From Clostridia bacterium (GTDB lineage: Bacteria > Bacillota > Clostridia > Christensenellales > Aristaeellaceae), in assembly GCA_017431005.1 (NCBI GenBank), contig JAFRLY010000026.1:1-64000 (forward strand): DNA of 64,000 nucleotides, in the 5' to 3' direction. Within the stretch, counting starts at the first letter, position 1; each line of letters begins with the position of its first letter. Under the pieces are notes generated by a model. That model searched no databases. It worked only from the letters and a program-made list of their open reading frames with translations, and was not told the DNA's origin. Below, piece by piece: positions 8,915-18,300 of the stretch. A program made the translations under genes and the position numbers.

Positions 8915-9110
8915 GTATTTTTTGCCCGCCTGCGGCGGAAGTCGCAAAAAATTCTCAGTGAGCCGGCACAGAGCAGAGGCGGCCTGAAGCCGCGTCTGCG
9001 ACAATGCCGGCGACCGGGAAGTACTGACTTTTATCCCATCGTTCTGCACCGCCGTCAGGCGGTTCAAGAAAAGTGAAAGGATTCCCTTTCACAAAAAAAT
9101 ATTTTTCATA
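8911..9110 (+). ncRNA. Intercistronic structured RNA element, copy 1 (permease to binding protein)
   Basis: Four helices can be drawn. Helix A pairs 8911-8925 with 8944-8958 (15 positions, one mismatch) and encloses a 5-bp hairpin 8926-8930/8934-8938. Helix B pairs 8962-8968 with 9005-9011 around an inner stem 8973-8983/8989-8999. Helix C is ACCGCC-GTCA-GGCGGT at 9048-9063. Helix D is GTGAAAGG-ATTC-CCTTTCAC at 9073-9092, followed by an A/T tract and the GGAGG of the binding-protein gene. Copy 2 (minus strand, 46850-47045) has the same helices with different bases in A and B and 40 identical bases from 9041 to 9080. It probably sets mRNA stability or the expression ratio; that role is inference. 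Confidence 0.8.
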
Positions 9111-9122
9111 GGAGGAAACACC

Positions 9123-10721
9123 ATGAAAAAATTCTTTGCTCTGCTCCTGGCCGCCATGATGGTCCTGGGCATCTGCGCTGCGTCCACCGCGGAAGAAATC
9201 ACCACGGCGAACGCTACCGACGTCTGGGCCGAGAAGTGGGCCGACGTTGACACCTCCGAGCATGTGGTCATCAACTACATGACCACCGGCGACGCTCCCA
9301 CCATGGGCGCGAATGCTGAAATGCTGGCCAAGCTGAATGAACGGCTGACCGAGGTCGTCAATGCGGAAATCAACATCGTGTGGATTTCCTGGACCGACTA
9401 TCTGGCCAACTACAACCTGCGGATCGCGGCCATGGACGGCTCCATCGACCTGATCGGTTCTTCCACCGACTGGCTGGACGCGTGGCCCAACTCCAAGCGC
9501 GGCGGCTTCCTGGAGCTCTCCCCCGAGATGCTGCAGAAGTATGCTCCCGTGACCTATGCCACTGTTCCCCAGAATCACTGGGACGTCTGCACCTGGAACG
9601 GCAACATCTACTTCATTCCTGAAGACAACTATTCTCAGTGGACCAACCACGGCTTCATCTATCGTAAGGACTGGGCCAAGGAAGCCGGTCTGGAGAACGG
9701 CTGCGAGACCTGGGCGGATCTGACCACCTATGTCAAGTATGTCAAGGAAGCTTACGGCGACAAGCTGATCGCTCTGTGGGACACCGACGGCACCGCTTAT
9801 CCGGCGGGCGGCTACATCTGCTCCTTCGCGAAGTGGCGTTCCATCGACGGCCTGGCCTCCGGCGCGATCTGGGGCGGCTATCTGGATGATCCCTACAAGA
9901 TCAACTGCCTGTATCTGGAAGAGACCGACAGGCTGGTTGAGTATGCCAAGCTGATGAAGGAATGGGACGAGATCGGCGTATGGCCCACCGACGTTCTGAG
10001 CAACACCGGCGCGGACAACCGTCTTGAGTTCCGTCAGGGCAAGACCGCTCTGGAACAGCATCACACCCAGACCTGGACCGGTATCGTTTCTCCCAAGGCG
10101 TCCACCGACAACACCATGTATCTGGATGACGAAGACGCTGATGCCGGATTCTATTACTGGGGCAAGGAAGCCGGATATGTGACCCGCGACCTGGTAACCC
10201 ATGGCGTGGCCGCTGTTTCCGCCGCCTCCAAGCATCCGGAACGCACCCTGATGGTCTATGACATGCTGCGCAATGACAAGACCTGCTACGACCTGTTCAA
10301 CTACGGTCTGGAAGGCCGCTCCTATGCGATCGACGAGAACGGCTATCGTTACACCCCCGACACCTATGTGGCGGACAACGACAGCATCTCCACCAACTGG
10401 TGGTGGGGCCGGAACGACGATCTGGAGATCCCGTCCTCCGCGATGAACTGGGACGAAATCAACGCGCTGTATGATGAGTATGACAAGATCGCTGTGATGT
10501 ATCCCTACGAAGCGTTCGTCTTCGACAACAGCATGGTGCAGTCCTACATCAACCAGTGCAACGAAACCTACAACACCTACATGAAGTACATCTGCTTCGG
10601 CCAGTATGACGTCACCCCCGAAGAAATGGTGGCGGAATTCCAGGATGCGCTGCGCGCGGCTGGCGTGGACGAAGTAACGGCTGAACTTCAGCGGCAGATC
10701 GACGAAACCTACAACAAGTAA
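9123..10721 (+). CDS. ABC sugar importer extracellular solute-binding protein
   Basis: A 532-residue family 1 type binding protein with an N-terminal signal peptide (MKKFFALLLAAMMVLGICAASTAEE). The sequence before the first Cys does not fit a lipobox well, so cleavage near STA-EE is likely, although lipid anchoring cannot be excluded. It is rich in Trp, Tyr and Asp, as usual for oligosaccharide binders of the LplA/YtcQ group. The ATG has GGAGG at 9111-9115. It lies 208 nt after the permease gene, separated by the structured element. With the two permeases it would capture an oligosaccharide released outside the cell. Confidence 0.9.
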   Translation: MKKFFALLLAAMMVLGICAASTAEEITTANATDVWAEKWADVDTSEHVVINYMTTGDAPTMGANAEMLAKLNERLTEVVNAEINIVWISWTDYLANYNLRIAAMDGSIDLIGSSTDWLDAWPNSKRGGFLELSPEMLQKYAPVTYATVPQNHWDVCTWNGNIYFIPEDNYSQWTNHGFIYRKDWAKEAGLENGCETWADLTTYVKYVKEAYGDKLIALWDTDGTAYPAGGYICSFAKWRSIDGLASGAIWGGYLDDPYKINCLYLEETDRLVEYAKLMKEWDEIGVWPTDVLSNTGADNRLEFRQGKTALEQHHTQTWTGIVSPKASTDNTMYLDDEDADAGFYYWGKEAGYVTRDLVTHGVAAVSAASKHPERTLMVYDMLRNDKTCYDLFNYGLEGRSYAIDENGYRYTPDTYVADNDSISTNWWWGRNDDLEIPSSAMNWDEINALYDEYDKIAVMYPYEAFVFDNSMVQSYINQCNETYNTYMKYICFGQYDVTPEEMVAEFQDALRAAGVDEVTAELQRQIDETYNK

Positions 10722-10758
10722 GGAACAGGTTTCGAAGAGAAAGCATCAACATCCAACA

Positions 10759-10809
10759 GGGGGGAGAATGCCTGCATGCGGCACACGCGGAGGGGATTCT
10801 CCCCCTTTT
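10759..10809 (+). terminator. Terminator-like hairpin after the binding-protein gene
   Basis: GGGGGAGAAT at 10760-10769 pairs with ATTCTCCCCC at 10796-10805, followed by TTTT. The long loop may weaken it, so some read-through into the GH2 genes is likely. A second small hairpin, TCCCCGC/GCGGGGA, lies at about 10823-10842. Confidence 0.75.
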
Positions 10810-10892
10810 CATACATGCCCCTTCCCCGCGCGTGAGCGGGGAGAAAGGCTTTCAGCATCAGGAAAATCAATAACGGAGGATGAATAATCACC

Positions 10893-13190
10893 ATGAGCAG
10901 GATGATTAATCTGGACAGGAACTGGCGGTTCAATCTGGGCGACGTGGCAGACGCCGGATATATGGCCTATGATGACAGCGCCTGGCGCGTTGTCACGCTG
11001 CCCCATGACTGGGCGGTGGAGCATCCCTTTGACCAGGCGTATTCCTCCGGAACGGGCTATCTTCCCGGGGGCACCGGCTGGTACCGCAGGGCCTTCACGC
11101 TGACGGAGGAGGAAGCTGCGGGCAGGGTCCGGATTCATTTTCAGGGCGTATATAAGCATGCCCGTATCTGGATCAACAGCAATTACCTGGGGCAGCATGC
11201 CTACGGCTACACCAGTTTCTCCTTTGACCTGACGCCATTTATCCGCGCCGGGGAGAATCTGATTGCCGTGCGCGTGGAGCATGAGGATACGGCGGATTCA
11301 CGCTGGTACACGGGCAGCGGCATTGACCGGCACGTATTCCTGGAAACCGGGAATAAGGTTTGCTTCCGGACGAACGGGGTCTTCGCTTCCGTCCGGACGG
11401 CGGATGAGCGGGAGGCAGTGCTCCGGATTCAGTATGAAACGCAGGGAGCGGACGGCGCGCGCTTCACGCTGCTGACACGGGAGAGGCGTCAGGCCGCGGC
11501 GGTATCCGCGGAAGGAGAGCAGGGCTGCGCGGATATGCGCGTGCCGGAGCCGAAGCTCTGGAGTCCGGAGCATCCGTATCTGTACTGCCTGCGGGCGGAA
11601 GCCATGGAGGGGGAACGGGTGACGGACTGTGTGGAAATTCCCGTGGGCATCCGTACCTTCCGCTTTGACGCGGACCGCGGATTCTTCCTGAACGGGGAAA
11701 GCATGAAGCTGAAAGGCGTATGCGTGCATCATGACGCCGGCTGCCTGGGAGCAGCGGTGCCGAAAGCGGTATGGGAGCGCAGGCTGCGGAAGCTGAAGGA
11801 CATGGGCTGCAACGCCATCCGCACGGCGCACAATCCGCCGGATCCGGATCTGCTGGATCTGTGCGACGCGCTCGGCTTTATGGTGATGGATGAAGCCTTT
11901 GACGAGTGGGAAGGCGTCAAAAACAAATGGTGGCAGGGACATAACGTCTATCCGCCGAAGCATTTCGGCTACGGGGAGGATTTCCCCCAGTGGCACCGGA
12001 CTGACCTGGAAAGCATGATATGCCGGGACCGGAACCATCCCAGCATTATCCTCTGGTCCATCGGCAACGAGATCGATTATCCCAACGACCCGTATGTAAC
12101 GCCGCTGTTCAGGGAGGTCCTGGGCAACAACGACGCCAACAAACCCCTGGCTGAGCGCCTCTATGACGTGCGCAAACCGGACGCAGGACGCCTGGCAGCG
12201 GTGGCCCGGGAACTGACGGAAATCGTGCACGGACTGGACGATACCCGGCCGGTGCTCAGCGCGCTTTCCTTCCCGGAGCTCAGCAACCTGACCGGGTTTG
12301 CCGACGCGCTGGATCTGTCCGGATACAATTACCGGGAGCATTTCTATGAGGATGACCATGCGAAGTATCCCGGCCGTGTGATTCTCGGCAGCGAGAACAG
12401 CCATGAGCCCAAAGCCTGGCGGGCTGTGACGGACCACGAATACATTTCCGGTCAGTTCCTGTGGACCGGCGTGGATTTTCTGGGCGAGTGCCGGGGATGG
12501 CCGGTGCGCATCAGCCAGGCCGGCGCCCTGGACCTGGCGGGCTTTGAAAAACCGATCTACGCCCTGCGCAAAGCACTCTGGACTGCAGAGCCCTATGTCC
12601 GCCTGGCTGTCGGAACGGGAGAGGACAAGCGCGGCGCATGGGGGCAGGGCTTCCGCTGGCAGGGAACACCCGGCGAGACGGTGCGGGTGATCTGCTATAC
12701 CAATCAGACCGAGGCGGAGCTTTTCCTGAACGGCGTATCCCTTGGCGTGAAAACCCTGGCGCCGGAGGATGACTGCCACGCAGTCTGGGAGGTGCCCTAC
12801 ACGGAAGGCACATTGAAGGTCCGCGCCGGCGCGGCGGAGGACACACTGTCCACCCCGGGCATGGCGGTGAAGCTGGAGATTGCCGCCGACAGGATGGAGC
12901 TTCCGGCTGACGGCCTGTCCGTGCTGCAGGCGGAGGTCCTGCTGGCAGACGCGCAGGGAAATCCTGCCCTGGACGAGGAGATTCACGTTCAGCTGCTGGG
13001 AGATCTGAAGCTGCTGGGCATTGAGAACGGCCTGCCGGATGACCTGACGCCTTATACGGAGACATACCGCCGGACAAAGGAAGGCCGACTGATCGTGTAC
13101 ATCCGGGCGGGAAGCGTATCCGGCGCCGGTTTGCTGCATCTGTGGACGGCATCCGGGCTGACTGCGGATCTGTCTGTTTCCGTCGGATAA
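10893..13190 (+). CDS. Glycoside hydrolase family 2 (beta-galactosidase-like)
   Basis: A 765-residue GH2 enzyme with the usual order: jelly-roll sugar-binding domain (LPHDWAVEHPF, GGTGWYRR), immunoglobulin-like domain, TIM barrel and C-terminal beta domains. The acid/base Glu lies in LWSIGNEID (about residue 391) and the nucleophile in ILGSEN (about 501). GVCVHHDAG and RTAHNPPD are family signatures. No signal peptide is seen, so it is probably cytoplasmic. GGAGG lies 12 nt before ATG 10893; ATG 10902 is possible. It resembles the minus-strand GH2 at 50-52 kb. Beta-galactosidase or beta-glucuronidase specificity cannot be separated here. Confidence 0.9.
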   Translation: MSRMINLDRNWRFNLGDVADAGYMAYDDSAWRVVTLPHDWAVEHPFDQAYSSGTGYLPGGTGWYRRAFTLTEEEAAGRVRIHFQGVYKHARIWINSNYLGQHAYGYTSFSFDLTPFIRAGENLIAVRVEHEDTADSRWYTGSGIDRHVFLETGNKVCFRTNGVFASVRTADEREAVLRIQYETQGADGARFTLLTRERRQAAAVSAEGEQGCADMRVPEPKLWSPEHPYLYCLRAEAMEGERVTDCVEIPVGIRTFRFDADRGFFLNGESMKLKGVCVHHDAGCLGAAVPKAVWERRLRKLKDMGCNAIRTAHNPPDPDLLDLCDALGFMVMDEAFDEWEGVKNKWWQGHNVYPPKHFGYGEDFPQWHRTDLESMICRDRNHPSIILWSIGNEIDYPNDPYVTPLFREVLGNNDANKPLAERLYDVRKPDAGRLAAVARELTEIVHGLDDTRPVLSALSFPELSNLTGFADALDLSGYNYREHFYEDDHAKYPGRVILGSENSHEPKAWRAVTDHEYISGQFLWTGVDFLGECRGWPVRISQAGALDLAGFEKPIYALRKALWTAEPYVRLAVGTGEDKRGAWGQGFRWQGTPGETVRVICYTNQTEAELFLNGVSLGVKTLAPEDDCHAVWEVPYTEGTLKVRAGAAEDTLSTPGMAVKLEIAADRMELPADGLSVLQAEVLLADAQGNPALDEEIHVQLLGDLKLLGIENGLPDDLTPYTETYRRTKEGRLIVYIRAGSVSGAGLLHLWTASGLTADLSVSVG

Positions 13191-13208
13191 ACAGAAGGGA
13201 TGAGCGAT

Positions 13209-16025
13209 ATGGAAAAGGCATTCCGGAAATATGATCTGAGCGGGAGCTGGCAGGTGCGCCTGCCGGACGGAACGGCGGGAGAGGCCGTTCTTCCGGGCAC
13301 GCTGGATACGAACGGGATCGGCGGCCCGGACCGGCCGCAAAAGCAATGGCACGATGAAATCAAAACGGGACGGGCGGAGGACGATACCTTCGGGGAGAAT
13401 CCGATCAGCACCCGCTTTACCCGCAGATTTACCTTCACGGGACCGGCGGAGTTTACCCGGACGGTGACGCTTGAGGAGCTGCCGGCGGGCTGCCGCTGGA
13501 TCGTGACCGTGGAACGGAGCCGGCAGCTGCGTCTCCGGGTCAACGGGCAGGAGGCGTCAACGCTCCTTCCGGGGACGCTGTCTGCACCCTGGCGTTTTGA
13601 AACCCATGCGCTGCGAGCCGGAGAGAACACCCTCTGCTTCATCTGTGACAACAGCTATCCCGGATGGCCGGCAGACGCGATTCTGTACTCCTCAGCCGCC
13701 ACGGATGAAACTCAGACCAACTGGAACGGCCTGCTGGGCAGCATGACGCTGGAAGCCCTGCCGGAGGTTTTCCTGCTGGGCGCCAGGCTGGTGTGCGGCC
13801 GGAACGGCGGAGAAGCGGAGCTGCAGGCTGATATTTCCGTTCCGGAAACCCTGGCAGGGGAGGAGCTGAAGCTGTGCTTCGCCTGCGGCGCACTGAAAGA
13901 AGGAAAAGCGGAATATACACTGACCGCGGAGGCAGGAACGGGAACGCTTCGCCTGCCCGGTATACAGCTCAGCAGCAGCCTGCGGCGGTGGGAGCCGGAG
14001 CATCCGGAATTTTACAGCCTGACGGTCAGCGCAGCGGTTTCCCGCCCTGGTGGAAGTGTCAGCAGGCATGAGCTAACGGATCGGACAGGCATCCGCACCT
14101 TCGCACCGGATGAACGCGGCAGGATCAGCCTGAACGGCCGGCGTATTTTCCTGCGCAGCGAGGCCAACTGTGCCGCCTGGCCGGAAACCGGTCACCCGCC
14201 CATGTCCGCGGAGGAATGGAAGAATATTCTGAAGCTTTATCAGGCATACGGTGTCAACTGTATGCGCTTCCATTCCCACTGCCCGCCGGAAGCGGCATTT
14301 ACTGCCGCCGATGAGCTCGGCATGCTCATGCAGCCGGAGCTTTCCCACTGGGATCCGGAGCATGCCCTTGAATCGGATGTCTCGTATGCCTATTACCGCG
14401 CGGAGCTGCAGGAGATTCTGCGGCATCTGGGCCGGCATCCCTCCTTTGTCATGCTTACGCTGGGGAATGAGCTCTGGTGCGACGCGGAGGGAGAGAAGCG
14501 CATGGCCGCACTGGTCCGGGAGGCACAGGATTTTCTGCCGGACCGGCTGTTTGCCCGGGGCTCCAATGCCTTCTACGGCAGAAACGGCTGCGACCCGGAA
14601 AGCGACTTTTATACCGCGCAGAAGTATGAAACCTGGAAGATGCGGGCCATCAGCGCGGCCAGCGACGGCGAACACCCGACGGAAAAGGCAAGAATTCAGG
14701 GCTACCTGAACAACAGCTATCCTTCCGCAAAAACCAACTATGACGAGGGAATGGGAAAGCTGCGGGAGCGCTTCCCTCAGCCCATGTTCTCCTTTGAGGT
14801 GGGACAGTACGAGGTGCTGCCGGACTTCCATGAGCTGGAGCAGTTCCGCGGCGTGACGGATCCGGTCAATTACCGGATCATCCGGCGCCGGGCGGAGCGG
14901 CGGGGCATGCTGCCCATCTGGGACCGGATGGTGGAGGCCAGCGGCGAGCTGGCCCTGATCGGGTACCGGGAGGAGGTCGAGGCTGTGATGCGGACGCCGG
15001 CCATGTCCGGCATTTCGCTGCTTTCGCTGCAGGATTTCCCGGGACAGGGCACGGCCCTGGTCGGCATGATGAACGCGCATCTGCAGCCCAAGCCCTTTGC
15101 CTTCGCGCAGCCGGAACGCTTCCGGGCCTTCTTCCGGGACGCGCTGCCGCTGGCGGAGCTGGACAGGTTTACCTACACGGCCGGAGAACAGCTGCAGGCC
15201 GGGATCCGCGCGGTGAATTACGGCGCGGAAGACCTTACCGGCACACTGGTGATGGAACTGCGGGATGCCGCGGACGTCCTCCTGCACCGGCAGAGCTGGC
15301 CGGGCTTCCGGGCAGCCGCCGGGGAATCCGCGATCATGCTGCGGGCGGAGGTTCCGCTGCCCGAACTGAAGGAAGCGGCGGCGCTGGAGCTCCGCCTGTT
15401 CCTGGAGAACGGGGATCCGGCATTCTGCTCCTGCCGCCGGATCTGGGTCTATCCGGAGCTCCCGGAGGAGGAGCCCGGAGAGGTTCTGTGCGTCCGGAGT
15501 CTTTCCGGGGCGGCGCTGGACAGGCTTGCTTCCGGCGGCCGCGTGCTGCTGGAGCCGCCCTCCACAAAGGAGGCTTTTCCGGACGGCATTTTCGGACAGT
15601 TCTCCACAGATTTCTGGTCCGTCGGCACATTCCCCCAGCAGGAGGGCGGCATGGGCCTGCTGATCGCGGAGGAGCATCCGCTGTTCCGGCGCTTCCCGAC
15701 ATCCTTCCATACGGATTATCCCTGGTGGCTGATGTCCCGCCAGCGTTCCCTGCGTCTGCCGGATGAGAAACTGGCGGACGTCGTTCTGGTGCGGCAGATG
15801 GATTCCTACGCCGAGCTGCGGTCCCTGGCGATGCTGCTGGAACTGCGGGTGGGAGACGGACGGATCCTGATCAGCACCATGGGGCTGCCGGATCTTCCGC
15901 AGAAGCCGGAGGTGCGGGCGCTGCGCCGCGCGCTGCTGGCTTACGCACAGTCGGACGAATTCCGGCCCGGGACAGCGGTTTCCGCGGAGGAGCTGCGCGC
16001 CCTGCTGCCGGGATGCCTGGAATAA
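13209..16025 (+). CDS. Large GH2-like glycoside hydrolase
   Basis: A 938-residue protein with a GH2-type sugar-binding N-terminus (YDLSGSWQVRLP, LPGTLDTNG, ISTRFTRRF), an Ig-like domain and a TIM barrel. The likely acid/base is the Glu of TLGNELW (about 418) and the likely nucleophile the Glu of FSFEVGQYEV (about 529). The last 250 residues form a further beta-rich region. ATG 13209 is preferred to ATG 13200, because the AAGGG at 13195-13199 touches the earlier codon. It follows the first GH2 gene closely and was probably transcribed with it. It diverges from typical LacZ or UidA, so the substrate is unknown. Confidence 0.85.
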   Translation: MEKAFRKYDLSGSWQVRLPDGTAGEAVLPGTLDTNGIGGPDRPQKQWHDEIKTGRAEDDTFGENPISTRFTRRFTFTGPAEFTRTVTLEELPAGCRWIVTVERSRQLRLRVNGQEASTLLPGTLSAPWRFETHALRAGENTLCFICDNSYPGWPADAILYSSAATDETQTNWNGLLGSMTLEALPEVFLLGARLVCGRNGGEAELQADISVPETLAGEELKLCFACGALKEGKAEYTLTAEAGTGTLRLPGIQLSSSLRRWEPEHPEFYSLTVSAAVSRPGGSVSRHELTDRTGIRTFAPDERGRISLNGRRIFLRSEANCAAWPETGHPPMSAEEWKNILKLYQAYGVNCMRFHSHCPPEAAFTAADELGMLMQPELSHWDPEHALESDVSYAYYRAELQEILRHLGRHPSFVMLTLGNELWCDAEGEKRMAALVREAQDFLPDRLFARGSNAFYGRNGCDPESDFYTAQKYETWKMRAISAASDGEHPTEKARIQGYLNNSYPSAKTNYDEGMGKLRERFPQPMFSFEVGQYEVLPDFHELEQFRGVTDPVNYRIIRRRAERRGMLPIWDRMVEASGELALIGYREEVEAVMRTPAMSGISLLSLQDFPGQGTALVGMMNAHLQPKPFAFAQPERFRAFFRDALPLAELDRFTYTAGEQLQAGIRAVNYGAEDLTGTLVMELRDAADVLLHRQSWPGFRAAAGESAIMLRAEVPLPELKEAAALELRLFLENGDPAFCSCRRIWVYPELPEEEPGEVLCVRSLSGAALDRLASGGRVLLEPPSTKEAFPDGIFGQFSTDFWSVGTFPQQEGGMGLLIAEEHPLFRRFPTSFHTDYPWWLMSRQRSLRLPDEKLADVVLVRQMDSYAELRSLAMLLELRVGDGRILISTMGLPDLPQKPEVRALRRALLAYAQSDEFRPGTAVSAEELRALLPGCLE

Positions 16026-16047
16026 ACGCCAAAAAAAGACGGAAATC

Positions 16048-16077
16048 TTGACGATCCGGATTTTTCAATGGTATAAT
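16048..16077 (+). promoter_or_regulatory. Promoter of yebC
   Basis: TTGACG at 16048-16053 and TATAAT at 16072-16077 with an 18-nt spacer lie 41 nt before the start codon. Confidence 0.85.
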
Positions 16078-16117
16078 CCTAAAGTTATTTTGATTTGTTT
16101 CTTTTGGGAGGGATACG

Positions 16118-16864
16118 ATGTCAGGTCATTCCAAGTGGCATAATATTCAGGCGAAAAAGGGCAAGGCAGACGCCCAGCGCGGCGCGGTCTTCACCAAGAT
16201 CGGCCGGGAAATCGCCATCGCGGTGCGCGAGGGCGGAGCGAATCCGGAATCCAACGGCAAGCTGCGGGACATCATTGCCAAAGCCAAAGCCAACAATATG
16301 CCGAATGATAACATTCAGCGCTCCATCAAAAAGGCCAGCGGCGAGCTGTCCAACGTGGTATATGAGGAAATCACCTATGAAGGATACGCGCCCGGCGGCG
16401 TGGCGGTGATTGTCGATACCATCTCTGACAACCGGAACCGGACCGCCAGCGATATCCGCCACTGCTTCGCCAAATACGGCGGCAACCTGGGAACCACGGG
16501 CTCCGTGGGTTTCATGTTCGACGAGCGCGGTGTGCTGGTTGTTGAACGCCAGCCCGGCAGCGACGAGGATGAAATGATGATGATGGCGCTGGATGCCGGC
16601 GCCGAGGACGTGAAGGCCGATGAGGACGTCTTTGAGATCCTGACCGCGCCCAACGATTTCAGCGCGGTCCGCGAAGCCCTCGAAAAGCAGGGCCTGACCT
16701 TCCTGTCCGCCGAGGTGCAGAAGATTCCGCAGAACACGGTCGAAGTGACGGATCCGGATACGGTTCTGAAAATTCAGAAGATGCTGGATCTGCTAGAAGA
16801 GAGCGACGATGTTCAGGCTGTTTTCCACAACGCGGATCTGCCGGAGGAAGAAGAGGAAGACTGA
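16118..16864 (+). CDS. yebC: YebC/PmpR-family protein
   Basis: A 248-residue cytoplasmic protein starting [20 protein letters not shown], the signature of the YebC/TACO1 family. Members have been described as transcription regulators (PmpR) and, more recently, as factors that relieve ribosome stalling. Family landmarks [15 protein letters not shown] segment, NIQRSIKKA and [13 protein letters not shown] are all present, and the acidic C-terminus (DLPEEEEED) is usual. GGGAGGG precedes the ATG. It has its own strong promoter and is followed by a terminator, so it appears to be a single-gene unit. Confidence 0.95.
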   Translation: MSGHSKWHNIQAKKGKADAQRGAVFTKIGREIAIAVREGGANPESNGKLRDIIAKAKANNMPNDNIQRSIKKASGELSNVVYEEITYEGYAPGGVAVIVDTISDNRNRTASDIRHCFAKYGGNLGTTGSVGFMFDERGVLVVERQPGSDEDEMMMMALDAGAEDVKADEDVFEILTAPNDFSAVREALEKQGLTFLSAEVQKIPQNTVEVTDPDTVLKIQKMLDLLEESDDVQAVFHNADLPEEEEED

Positions 16865-16908
16865 TCTTCCGGTGAATATTAGTACGCTTGCCTGGAAAGC
16901 AGGCTGTT

Positions 16909-16947
16909 CCGCCGATGCCCGGGCCGGGCGTCGGCGGATTGCTTTTT
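16909..16947 (+). terminator. Intrinsic terminator after yebC
   Basis: A 13-bp stem (16909-16921 with 16925-16937, one G-U pair) has a 3-nt loop and is followed by T-rich sequence including TTTTT at 16943-16947. The ribosome site of the next gene starts four bases later, so it might also work as an attenuator for pdp. Confidence 0.85.
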
Positions 16948-16962
16948 ACAGGAGGAATACGA

Positions 16963-18300
16963 ATGACGATGCTGGAAATACTTGCCCGGAAGAAAATGGG
17001 GCAGGAGCTGACCAGGGAAGAAATTGCTTACTTTGTCAAAGGCGCGGCGGAGCACACCATTCCGGACTATCAGCTGGCGGCTCTGCTGATGGCGATCCGG
17101 CTGAACGGCATGACGGACCGGGAAACAACGGAGCTGACGCTGGCGATGCGGGACAGCGGGGACATCGCGGATCTTTCCGCGATTCCGGGAATCAAGGTGG
17201 ACAAGCATTCCACCGGCGGCGTTGGCGATACCACAACGCTGGTCCTGGCACCGCTGGTGGCAGCCTGCGGAGCGCCGGTGGCAAAGATGAGCGGCCGGGG
17301 CCTGGGCCATACAGGCGGCACGCTGGACAAGCTTGAGTCCATCCCCGGACTGACGGTTTCGCTTTCCGTGCCGGAATTCATTGACCAGGTACGCCGGATC
17401 GGCGTGGCAGTCGTCGGGCAGACGGGACACCTGGCGCCGGCAGACAAAACCCTGTACGCGCTGCGGGACGTCACGTCCACCGTGGATTCCCTACCGCTGA
17501 TCGTTTCCTCCATCCTGTCCAAAAAGCTGGCAGCCGGATCCGACGCGATCGTGCTGGATGTCAAGACCGGATCCGGCGCGATCATGCACACGCTGGAGGA
17601 CAGCATCCGGCTGGCGGAAGCCATGGTGCGGGTCGGCACGCTGGCCGGAAAACCGGTGGTGGCTGTTATCACCGGGATGGATCAGCCTCTGGGAACCCAT
17701 GTGGGCAACGCGCTTGAAGTGAAGGAAGCGATCGATGTTCTGTCCGGCCGGACAGAGGGAGATCTGCTGACTGTCTCCATGACGCTGGGCGGGCATATGC
17801 TGCGCCTGGCAGGGCTGGTTTCCGATGCCGCTGAGGGCGGGAGACGCATGTGGGATGCGCTGAATTCAGGCGCCGGCCTGCAGAAACTGAAGGAAATGAT
17901 CGCAGCCCAGGGCGGGAACCCCGCTGTATGCGACGACGTATCGCTGCTGCCCCAGGCCAATGTCATCCGGACGGTGACCTGCGGGAGGAACGGATATGTA
18001 CGTTCCATGGATACCATGGCGCTGGGACTGGCCGCGCAGGAAATGGGCGCCGGCCGGATGGAGCTGGGCGATCAGCTGGATTATTCGGTGGGCTTTGTGC
18101 TTTCTGTCCGCGTCGGGGACAGGACGGAGTCCGATACCCCCTTCTGTACGCTGTATGCCAGAACGGAGGAAGAGGCGGACCGGGCAGAAAAGGCAATCCG
18201 GGAGGCTGTCCGTTTCAGCGATGAACCCTGTCCGCGCGCGCCGGTTTTCTATGCCATTGTAACGTCGGAAGGCACATGGCGGCTGGAGGATAAAGCATGA
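16963..18300 (+). CDS. pdp: Pyrimidine-nucleoside phosphorylase
   Basis: Cleaves thymidine, uridine or deoxyuridine with phosphate to give the base and (deoxy)ribose 1-phosphate. The 445-residue sequence has the family signature SGRGLGHTGGTLDKLESIPG and the phosphate loop KHSTGGVGDT. The ATG at 16963 has GGAGG at 16951-16955. It overlaps azlC by four bases (ATGA), showing translational coupling. It could also be called thymidine phosphorylase (deoA); the Gram-positive Pdp type is more likely by context. Confidence 0.93.
   Translation: MTMLEILARKKMGQELTREEIAYFVKGAAEHTIPDYQLAALLMAIRLNGMTDRETTELTLAMRDSGDIADLSAIPGIKVDKHSTGGVGDTTTLVLAPLVAACGAPVAKMSGRGLGHTGGTLDKLESIPGLTVSLSVPEFIDQVRRIGVAVVGQTGHLAPADKTLYALRDVTSTVDSLPLIVSSILSKKLAAGSDAIVLDVKTGSGAIMHTLEDSIRLAEAMVRVGTLAGKPVVAVITGMDQPLGTHVGNALEVKEAIDVLSGRTEGDLLTVSMTLGGHMLRLAGLVSDAAEGGRRMWDALNSGAGLQKLKEMIAAQGGNPAVCDDVSLLPQANVIRTVTCGRNGYVRSMDTMALGLAAQEMGAGRMELGDQLDYSVGFVLSVRVGDRTESDTPFCTLYARTEEEADRAEKAIREAVRFSDEPCPRAPVFYAIVTSEGTWRLEDKA

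Noticed and set aside
9073..9110. Helix D as an ordinary terminator of the permease gene
   Set aside because: The tail after the stem is A-rich with T residues only further on, and the binding-protein ribosome site follows at once; as part of a duplicated four-helix element it is better read as an RNA element.
11298..13352. Long minus-strand open frame opposite the first GH2 gene
   Set aside because: It mirrors the GH2 coding frame, has low-complexity content and no family motifs.
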